From Apostichopus californicus (Eukaryota; Echinodermata; Holothuroidea; Aspidochirotida; Stichopodidae), in the NCBI GenBank assembly GCA_020650975.1, contig JAIPMN010000806.1, forward strand, positions 1 to 29,818: a stretch of 29,818 nt of DNA. Reading direction: 5' to 3'. Shown here piece after piece: positions 21,293-29,818 of this stretch; position 1 is the first letter of the stretch, and every line of letters begins with the position of its first letter. Below the pieces are notes generated by a model. The model worked only from the letters and a program-made list of their open reading frames with translations, was not told the origin of the DNA and searched no databases. Both the position numbers and the translations under genes were made by a program.

Positions 21293-24200
21293 TTGAAGGG
21301 CTCAGTTGAGCATTGTTGCAAGGGCTTGTCAAGTTTGGTACCGTACACTCAATTTCAGGTTAGCCAACATGAACTACTGGTTTATTATTTTACTACTTAC
21401 CACTTGTCTCTACTGTTCTTATCACATTGTACAATGTTGTTAGCATGTTTCTTAATCTATATATTTGTCAGTATATTATTATAGGTATTTAACTTTTACA
21501 GCCTATGATTGGGATTATTTTGAGTTGTAGGTAGTTTAACTTTATAGCTTTATGTTGGGATAATTTTTGGCATCATTTTATGCCATTTTGCAGAAATGTA
21601 AAGAATTTGGTTTTGTGATAGTTTTGATAGAGCTCATTAAAACAAAAAAATATCCTTTGAGTGGATTGTTAGCACATTGTAAGCTTTTGAAATTGCAAGT
21701 TGTTAGATATTGAATAGGAACACCATGTACCGTAGCTTCAAAGGATTCGGATACTTGCCGAAAGTTGCTATCAATGTGTACCTTGCTTTCGTGTCTCTAT
21801 GAACAAAGATAAAAATATGTCTCTATAAACAGAGCTTAAAATATGTGTTGCTCAAGGAGAGAGTCTCCGGCATGTTGATATCTTGCAGAAAATGAGAATT
21901 GTGTTCTTTGATAGTTTGGGAACATTTTGGTGACATTTGGTGGGATTTGAAATTGCTCTGGTTTTTGATTTACAAGAATATCAACGATGACTAATATTCG
22001 GGTTAAACAATTTTTTTCAGACCATGGAACAAGATGTAGGATTCAATGACAAACATTATACATATTTTTAGTGTTTACGTGTTGGACCTTGTTTAGGTCA
22101 GAGACGACCTAATGTAAGTGCTCTTAGCACCCACCATACTTTTGAAATAGTTCCATCATATTTGGGTTATTTTTAGCTCAAGTAGTACATCCTGTCTGTG
22201 AAATGTCAAAGTTGAGATATGACGAAAAGAAGACTTCCACATACCAATTGAAATGTATACAGTATGACCTTTTTCTGTACCCTTTGGAAATCAATTGACC
22301 AACTTTTCTCCACCCATTTTAGCAGTGATTAAATTATGATTTTTTGACTTGTTCATCAGTGTACATTGTTTATTCATTCATACTACTCTAGGTCATTATT
22401 ATACAGTATATACCTGTATATAAACATTGAAATTTATGGTAGATGTGTTAAATCATCCATGTATGTACAATGTCAAATTTGGGAAATTGCCTTTCAAAAA
22501 AGAAAGTGGGCCTGACGTTGCGATCCTAGCAGCCTCTGAAGCCTCTGAAGTAGATCCTGCTTGGATTTAAACATCAGGTCAACTTACTTTATACATTTTC
22601 TTACACAGGCTCTTTAGTGGATAAGCAGTTTGCTAACAGCTTTTTAAAAACTTTTTTTCAAACAGCAAAGTGTGTGAGCAACCCTGTCAAAATGGCAAAC
22701 CTGTTTCTGTAAGGCCTTGTATTGTACATATTTTTTAAACATGCTATATTAGAGTGGTATTATAATCTGTTTTCCTTACATTATGAGGTATTGAAAACAG
22801 GTTTGAAGATAACATTTGAAAACAAATTCAGCTCAATTTAGCAAATTATAAACTGATAATGATGTTATTATTGTAATTATTAATATTGTAACCAAACAAG
22901 TTGTACCCTACAAATACTGACAATTCTTCCTTAGCATTAACAAAACTGATTCTTGAATTAAAATGATCACTGCAAACTTGTGATATTTAGATAATTTCAT
23001 GCACGCTTTTTTTTGTGGCTGAAAGAGTTAAATGTGGTTTAAAACGATGTTACTTAGAGTTGGCCAAAATTTGTTTAATTCGGTTGTAGTCATTTACTCA
23101 ATAGAAGTGCTGTTGCCAAAGGGAGAAATCGCAAATTACCGAATGTGGAGGTTTTGATCCATCCCTAAGGTATAATCGTAAATATTCTAATTGTGCTACA
23201 GTATTTGACAGACTCATTGACTTGTACTGTATTGACAGTATACAGGAAGTTACAGAAGTTTTTTCTAACGACCAGTAAACATATCTTGAATGATGAATAT
23301 ATTGTCCCTATTGTGAAAACTATGTTCTATTAAATAAGAGGTCTAATGAGTCGATTGCTGAATGAGTAAAATCAAATTAAAGTTTCCCTTTATGGCATTT
23401 TCCATTCTGTTTGAGAAAACCATTGAATTAGACAGACCTGTTTGTCAAATGAAAAACTGTGATTTCTATCAGATTGTGTAATATTGGTAAATGAAGGCTG
23501 CAAGCAGAATCTAACAGCGGAAACTGAAATTTATTGTATTATTCTTGTACAAAACACCTTAGTATATATCACAGCACTCTTCGTTTGTCCCTGAAAAATT
23601 TTGAACTTTCTGTTTCATAAAACTTGCAATTTCCTTTTTTGCAATCATCGCGATAGTGATGGAGAAGATGAAATATCGAACCAAGTATAGTGTCAGCTAG
23701 TGTATGCTTGCGAGTCGGGCTTCCACTCAATATAATTAACTGTTGGACCTGAACTGGACGACTGATTTCCATTAAATTTTACTGTCACTGTGTCACAGCT
23801 AGAGTACTTGTTGTGACATGCATTGCACTGTCACAGAGAATATATTGAATATCATAATAAAAGGTTAAAAACATATTCCTGCTTGTCAGATTTCAACAGA
23901 TTTCAATTTGTTCCCACATCTCTTAATACCAAGGATTCTGCGAAACAGTATATATGACATCAGACAAAAAAAAAACCTGTAAAAAAAAATTGCCAACAAA
24001 AAGGGGGTTATATTTTAAAGAAAAGCTTTCATGGTAGTTGTGCACTATTTAACACAATAGTTTTTGTGATTTCGACATCTGGACATATTATATCTATGGC
24101 TGAAACAGTTGTAAGCTATTGTTAGCTGTATGTGTCAAGTCATTTTAGTTTTTTGCTGACAGCAAGTCTTACATTGTTATCCAGTAGTTTTTTTTACTTG

Positions 24201-26361
24201 CTTTTGGTTTTTCTTAGCTCTAAGCTAAAAAGTTCAGATATTTATTACCAAGAAAATGTTGCAAAAGAGGGGCACTTTAATATTCTTTCAAATTTCAATA
24301 ATTGTGTTCATGGTGGTTAAGTTGTTGTTATATTAATCTTTGGAATGGTAAAGTACAGTATTGGCTACATTTAACAAGTAGTTTTTTCCATGTTCTCTTG
24401 TGTTTAAGGAGGCAGGGAGAGGGGGTGGGGAGGGAGGGGGAGAGTGTGGGACTAAGAGGTTGACTTATTGGTTATGATGAACTATGAATTACATTGCATA
24501 ATGCAGTAAAACTTTAAGGTGGATTGTAAAGTCTTTGGGGGAATATGGGTGGTCTTCTCAGGCTTTCGCCCGGTACTTATCAAGATGTATAAGTTACGGG
24601 TGAGCGCTCAGTAAATTCAGAAGTAAGTTGACAACATTGTGTTTGATAGTAAGAGAGCCGAAAGGACAATTTTATTTGATTATTGGTAGGATATGTATTT
24701 GTTTGGTCTCAAAGATTAAATGTAGAAAGAGGAGTTAAACCAGCAAGTGTCAACACGCCGTTCCCTCCTCAAGCACTCTGACATTTTCGTCGCTTTGGTT
24801 AAGTAAATAAATGAGAGGTAATGAAGTAGTACAGAAGAACTACCACTGTTTAGTTTAACCCTGGAAGTAATAATACCATGGTTACAGGTCCAGTTGGGTC
24901 AGTCAATTTATCCACCTGGTTATTGTTGATGCAATTTGTTTTTTATATTTTCTTCAAGTCAGGTCGAGTTTTTTTGCTGGTGGTTGCTAACCTCTCAAAC
25001 AGTGTGTAGTCAGTATGTGGTTTCAAAGTAAACTTCATGGGTTAATCTTGAATTTTAGTTCAAGGTGTAAAAATACAGTAGGTTTACAAAGTACAAATAA
25101 AAAACTGGTGTAGCAAAGAGGTTGATCACAGTAGAGCCCTGAATGGAAATTTTGAAAAGAGTGTATATCTCTCACTCATGTGTGAACCAAAGTAGTAGTT
25201 CCTCTACGAATAATTATGACTAACTCTCCATATGTGAATCTGTTTTAGTTGTAAACTAATTCAACAAGTTTAAAAGAACCCAACACTACTGGGGTGTTAC
25301 AGTAGGAGCTCTCTTTCAGATTTAAGCGATGCATCACTGTTAAGGTCATCTGTACAGAGTTGCGGTACTCCAGTCTATATTGGTACTCATATTCGAGTAC
25401 ATTTTCAGTACTCTTACTCGTACTTGTGGGTTTGTAATCGTACTTGGGACATTGCACTCACATGACAAGTCTGGTCATCTCTGTATTGGACAAAATTTGA
25501 GCATTTTTCAAAAATATCTGCTAACTGTTTTCAATAATATTTTCCTGAATTTTGTGTTAACTACAGTACTTAAAATTATTGATAGACTCTAGGCAGAGTA
25601 ACTTTCTTAAAGAATTATGAATATAACTAAGGTTTTTTTTTCAAAACTGAACATTTTGTTTATCTTTTCCAGCAGAATTGGGAAGCTTTTTTAGTTGCTA
25701 TTTTCATGAACCCTTTAAACTATGTGGAAGTATGTGGAAACTGGTTCTTAAACATGACAATTTAGCAAAGATCCTTGCATTTGACTCATTTCGAAGGTTT
25801 CTTTCGATCTTTGAGTCGTCTGTAAAATTCCTGTCGGGAATCACTCGTGAAGAGGTATAAATGCATTAATTTGAATTTCCCCCTATGCCAAAATTTGTGT
25901 TATTTATGTTGTGGTTTCAAAACTGTTAATACAGACATGTACAGATGTATATATACACAGGAGAGAGTTGTACAGTATTATGTAGATTTCTGTTGCGGTG
26001 ATAATTGCTTACGTAGCTGTGTCATAAAATCCATGCAATCACTTCTGTCTTGTTGAATGAATGGAACTTTCCCTGATAACTAGGTATAATAGTGAAAGTC
26101 ACAGAGGAGGACTTAAGAATTTGTGCTTTCAATTCCAGCAGACCTTGCAAATACTGTTTGGCCATGAATATCGTTGTGGAAACTTACTGTAAGCCCTTGT
26201 CTAAAGGGTAAACTGTGTAAAACTAGCTGTTCTGTAACAGTGTCATGTTGCAATCTGTGTGTTGCTTGGAATTCTTCCGTACTTTACTAGAGAAGAAATA
26301 TATCGTATAAAATGGGGAATTTCCTGGTGGCTGAAGTTGATTACTGTGTGTCAAACTGTTT

Positions 26362-26524
26362 GCGGTACGGTTACTGGAATGCTAGGTGAATACTAAATCC
26401 TGGTAGCGAAGTTTATTGTGAAGAATATGGAGTACTTTTACTGGAATGCTAGAGCGGTACTTTTACTGGAATGCTAGGTGAATACTTAATCCTGGTAGCG
26501 AAGTTTATTGTGAAGAATATTGAG
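26362..26524 (+). repeat. 92-bp tandem duplication
   Basis: GCGGTAC starts at 26362 and at 26454. TTACTGGAATGCTAGGTGAA starts at 26371 and at 26463, and similarity continues through TGGTAGCGAAGTTTATTG to about 26524. A partial third piece (TTTTACTGGAATGCTAG) sits between them at about 26437-26453. The two copies differ at only a few bases, so the duplication is recent. Confidence 0.9.
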
Positions 26525-27280
26525 TTTTAATAGTTTGGTGTTATTTATGCAGGTATGTTGGCAACACTGTAACATCACATCATCTTTTACTGCAGTTGAA
26601 CAGTAAATGTCTTCATTGGCCATGTGCAAATCACTTCCAAGTTGCTGACAGTGAATACTCCTAATTGGTAAATCATATTTCAACCAGAGATAAACGATAA
26701 GAATGTCAAAGGTTATTGAAAGGTTTTGATCGACATGTGCTGTATTTCCGCCTAAGTGGTCATTTTACTCTGGCTCTTGTTCATTTTGGATGGTGGCTTT
26801 TAAAAAATTTGATCTGCATTGCCTTTCAGATGGACAGGTTCATCTTATTAAATGATACTTTTCCATTAATATTTCCCCTTTAAACTAACATCATTTACTT
26901 AGTGTTTTCTGCACTGGTAGTGTCTCAACATGGCTTCCACTAACATACAGAGGTTTAATTGTACCATGAATAAAAGGAACACAAAGATAGCAGCTTTTCT
27001 ACACAGCTATCATTATTACTTTAATACCAACTAAAAGAGTATTGAGTCTGGGTTTTAAGCCGATTCAGTTTTTAGTTGGTGTGGCCATAGATTTATCCAT
27101 CATAAATATCTCTATCACTGTTGTAGAGATGATGGACGAGTTTGCTATTCCTTGAAAAAAGAAAAAAAAAAACTGAATCCGATTGGTTCATAATCTTACA
27201 ATGGCTGTGAACAGCTTTCTTACAAGGCTTACATCAACTCTATAATTGACAAGGTTTTCAATATCTTCTTCCTCCCTCAG
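26525..27280. other. Non-coding sequence upstream of the coding exon, probably intron
   Basis: No frame of note. It ends in a pyrimidine tract (TTCTTCCTCCCTCAG, 27266-27280), which marks a likely 3' splice site. A TTGAC word at about 27246-27250 is a possible branch region. I see no convincing core promoter here. Confidence 0.5.
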
Positions 27281-27483
27281 GTGCTGAGCTTCTGGTAGTA
27301 AATTTGACGTTCTTACAGAAGGTAGTCGCCATTAATTGATGTGTCGCTGTAACTCACGTTTTATTAACCTTGAGAGGATAGGCCGAAGTAGATAATTTTA
27401 GGAAATATTGATCAATTGGTATTTTTGAAAGCGAAAAGAGTAGAATGCAGAGCGAGAGAAAATAAGTGAAGTTGAGGGTAGGC
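27281..27483 (+). other. Probable 5' untranslated part of the coding exon
   Basis: It lies between a strong acceptor-like AG (27279-27280) and the ATG at 27484. The coding frame has a stop TAA at 27463-27465, so translation cannot enter from further upstream in this frame. A second, weaker acceptor (CTTACAG) lies at about 27312-27318. If neither acceptor is used, this would be part of a first exon with a nearby transcription start. Confidence 0.45.
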
Positions 27484-29013
27484 ATGAGTTCGACAAGAAA
27501 TAATGCTCACACTGGTAGAACACCCCCTGAAGCTTCTATCACAGGACGGACCAGTAAAGGTGGATCCTATTTTGTACTTGTTGGAGCGGAGAACAATCAC
27601 GTGACAACTACTCCGCGAAAGAGGCAGGATAATTCGGACCTGTCCTCCGAGACAATGACCAAAACCAGTTCTTTCTTGGATGTCATGAATCATGATATTA
27701 ATCATGTACCCAAAAAATTGCTACCTCCGGAAAAGCAGAGGGTCCCGGTTGTGAAGGTCACGGCTAGACCAGTGTCTCCTCGCATTTTCGACCTATGCAA
27801 AAAGGTGTCCTGCGACGCCGAAAAGCAAAAACTTTTGGATTCTCGAGCGAACAGGTTGAGAAGGTTGAGGTCTCTCTCTGCCAGCAATTTATCTTCATCT
27901 AATGATTCAGATCTGGAGGAGGACTCGTCTCCTCTCCTCAACAGACGCTCGGTCAGTTTAAAAACTTTAGTCATCAAAAGGTCTCAAGACTCATCGTCGA
28001 CGTCGTCTTGGAATTCACAGAGCGAGTGCATGGACGTACCCACAAGCAAAGTGTTGTCTTCTCCCTGCACAAGTCCAAGTAGTGGTTACAACAGTGGCTT
28101 TGGATTCAGCAGTCCAGGCTGTGTAAGTCCAACCAGATGTCACTCCCCTACATTAACAATGGAAGACTCCAAAGTTCACGATAAGGATTTATTGATGGTT
28201 CCTGGTAGTGGGCCAGGCAGACCAAGGAGGACCAGCAGCCACGATAGTGGTGTAGTAGGTCTGTCTGTCAGTTCACCCTCATCTCTGGACAACTCTTCCA
28301 ATGAAGATGTTTCTTTTCATGATATTTCAGCATCAAGCGAACCAGAGCGTGTCCATAGAAACCCAACTAAGAGACCTCTCCTTCGACGTCTCCCAGCACT
28401 AGATGTCAGAATAAACGATGTGAATCCATCTTCAAGAGAACCCCTGCAGTCTCCGGACGACGAGGGGTTTCAGGAATCCTTGAAACTTGTCGGACATGGT
28501 CAAAAACCTCATGCTTCACATCATGAAACTGTTGAATTGAAAAAAACAGAGCTCACGGTTAGGTTAAAACAGCCTCTGAAATCGCCGACTTTTGAATCAC
28601 TGCTCTCAAAGTTTCACAGGTATAAAAGTTTGGACGGTGCAAATGCAGCCACATCTCCATCTTTCACGAGAAAACTGTCGGAACCAATCAGCCTGGTAGC
28701 TCCACCAGCAGTGGTGATAAGTGAGCATGAGGAGGAGACGGCTGCATCTGCCCAACCTTCCTCCTCCTCCTCCTCCTCCACTCCCTCGTCTGTACCCACA
28801 GGGGAAATGAGAGACACAAAACATCAAGTCAAAAAAGAAGATGAGAATACAGATGCACCGCCAACAAGTGCACGTGATTTATTGTCTCTCTTGCCTTCGT
28901 CTTCAAAATCAAAGTTAGAGAGAAAACTTTCTAGCTCAAGTTCAACTTCAAACCTTGACTCGGAGGATCCCGATTCAGCAGAAGAGCAGGTCAGGGAAGA
29001 GAGCCCAAGAGCA
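27484..29013 (+). CDS. Ser-rich N-terminal coding exon of a large signalling-type protein (partial; possible inositol-trisphosphate 3-kinase-like)
   Basis: 510 codons, from ATG 27484 (purine at -3, in-frame TAA 21 bases upstream) to a phase-0 donor (GCA|GTGAGT). Reading on through the donor soon meets a stop at 29107, which supports splicing to an exon outside the window. The protein is highly charged and Ser-rich, without membrane segments, signal peptide or folded domain, so it is mostly disordered. Visible elements: a basic, possibly helical stretch (about 99-130) ending RRLRSLS; an acidic patch DSDLEED (141-147); SP-rich motifs (192-222); DSGVVGLS (254-261), resembling a beta-TrCP phosphodegron; a possible short helix at 369-379; RKLSEP (396-401), fitting the 14-3-3 mode-1 pattern RxxSxP; poly-Ser 426-432 from a TCC microsatellite; and RKLSSSSS (480-487) followed by an acidic tail. 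The order 'PAVVIS...RKLSSSS...SED' loosely recalls vertebrate ITPKB ahead of its kinase domain. That link is an inference from memory and weak. Confidence 0.85.
28759..28779 (+). repeat. (TCC)7 microsatellite inside the coding exon (poly-Ser)
   Basis: Seven TCC codons give Ser 426-432 of the predicted protein. It keeps the reading frame and would vary in steps of one serine. On the opposite strand it produces spurious Gly- or Glu-rich frames. Confidence 0.9.
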
Positions 29014-29588
29014 GTGAGTAACTTTCTTTTCTCATTTTGTTACTCCAGACAGAGTCTTTATGCAATGTTTCCTATGACAAATACTGTAGCAGTCAAATCT
29101 TTAGGATAATAGGTGTGTGTGTGTGGGGAGGGGGGTTGGGAGTGGGGAGAAGTGATGATGCTGAAATACATTGATAGTTGAAATTGTGACAGGTCTGTAG
29201 CAAATGTGAAGTTGAAACAAACATGGTGTGAAGTCAAAGTTGGACACTTTCAACAAAATGATTTAGTTTGCTTTACTTTTCATCCTGTTGCTGTTTCCCT
29301 TGGATAAGATAGACCTGGTTACAACTTGACTGTTAAAGGTATGTGGTGTATTCATATTCTGATGTATCCCAGTTTAAAGTAGAAAACTGGATGCAAACCT
29401 TTCAAAAGAAAATGAAAAGCAAAAACAAAGCAGTTTTGTCAGGTGCACTCTATGACTTCACACTTGTTTTTCTCAAGTCCACCATTGGTACAAAACAATT
29501 TCATACTAAAAATTAAATCAATACCTTGAAAACAATATGTAAGAATTGAAATGAAAAAGACTAAAATTTACCCGCCGACTATTCCCCT
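29014..29588 (+). other. Start of the intron after the coding exon
   Basis: Begins with GTGAGTAA, a good 5' splice site. It holds a short GT repeat running into a G-rich patch (29113-29150) and otherwise plain AT-rich sequence. The frame continuing from the exon closes at 29107-29109. No acceptor-linked coding segment is seen before the window ends. Confidence 0.7.
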
Positions 29589-29818
29589 TTAAAGCAGCAT
29601 TTTGCGTCGTTTTCTATGATTTTTCTCAACCTCACTGACTCCACTATGCCATAACGACATACATAACTAGCTTATCTATTTAAATCTTACTTTAAATGGT
29701 GGCATAAATGTCGAAAAATTTGCAACTTTCAACTTTGTTTTTCTCCAAGATATTTTCCGTTGGGATCCCAATAAACCTCGCCCATAATATGAATATTTAA
29801 ACGCTACGAACGTCATTG
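29589..29818 (+). mobile_element. MITE family A, copy 3 (cut by the window end)
   Basis: Starts at TTAA (29589-29592) with the same AGCAGCATTTTGCG terminus, and follows the left arm of the complete copy for about 230 bp to the last base. By eye it differs at under ten positions from either other copy. It sits inside the intron of the coding gene, in the same orientation as the copy at 10679. The variable hairpin site would lie just beyond the window. Confidence 0.88.

Larger units (their letters stand above)
18498..26361. other. Long non-coding stretch; no gene seen
   Basis: About 7.9 kb without a supportable gene. It holds a GT-rich tract near 18778-18820, a G-run near 19261-19273, an AGGTCA-pair module (20405-20470), a TGAA tandem near 20098-20112, purine/G-rich tracts at about 21180-21290 and 24408-24450, and many TACTGTA/TACAGTA words. 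A weak exon-like segment at about 25676-25855 is discussed among the findings. The strand of any transcription here is unknown. If the gene at 27.3 kb has earlier exons, this would be intron. Confidence 0.45.

Noticed and set aside
27466-27483. Earlier start of the coding frame at 27466
   Set aside because: The codon there is GTG. The first ATG in frame is 27484 and has an acceptable context.
27702-27977. Minus-strand frame inside the coding exon
   Set aside because: It is antisense to a well-supported coding exon. The Ser/Arg-rich content mirrors Ser codons on the plus strand.
28606-28827. Minus-strand Gly- or Glu-rich frames
   Set aside because: They are produced by the (TCC)7 tract read on the opposite strand.
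29014-29109. Coding continuation past the exon border to the stop at 29107
   Set aside because: A strong GTGAGT donor precedes it, and the residues after it (hydrophobic, Cys/Tyr-rich) differ sharply from the Ser-rich protein, so it is intron.

Overview
This is AT-rich eukaryotic DNA with long non-coding stretches, MITE-type DNA transposons, minisatellites and microsatellites. There is one convincing coding exon, bounded by good splice signals. The repeat landscape suggests a marine deuterostome invertebrate, most likely an echinoderm: palindromic TAGGCCTA octamers, many TACTGTA/TACAGTA words, GAGGTCA...AGAGGTCAAA modules, and TTAA-flanked MITEs starting TTAAAG. That placement is by pattern only, and I cannot name the species. 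I see no rRNA, tRNA or CRISPR, and no intact transposase, reverse transcriptase or viral gene.

Layout: both window edges lie inside copies of one MITE family (family A: 1-333 on the minus strand, 29589-29818 on the plus strand). A complete 617-bp copy lies at 10679-11295. A second TTAA-flanked MITE (family B) occupies 387-760. The rest, to about 27.28 kb, is non-coding: introns, upstream DNA or intergenic DNA. It carries a diverged dispersed repeat seen at about 3.04-3.51 kb and 8.32-8.70 kb, AGGTCA-pair modules (3.5, 8.5, 8.7, 13.1, 13.2 and 20.4 kb), a (TTA)31 microsatellite at 14.84 kb, a minisatellite with higher-order structure at 18.07-18.50 kb, a 92-bp tandem duplication at 26.36 kb, and several G- or C-runs that could form quadruplexes.

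The gene: an exon from about 27281 to 29013 (plus strand) has a strong pyrimidine-tract acceptor, a 5' leader with an in-frame stop, an ATG at 27484, 510 codons of Ser-rich, mostly disordered protein, and a phase-0 GTGAGT donor. It looks like the N-terminal regulatory part of a larger signalling protein whose folded domain lies beyond this window. A distant resemblance to the N-terminal region of inositol-trisphosphate 3-kinases is the best family guess, but it is weak.

The most unusual signal is inside MITE family A. The two copies that cover the site carry different, unrelated short hairpins at the same position, each flanked by the same 8-bp direct repeat GTTGTACC. One copy also differs from the other by a 7-bp insertion that creates a TAGGCCTA octamer, which hints at how that over-represented word spreads.
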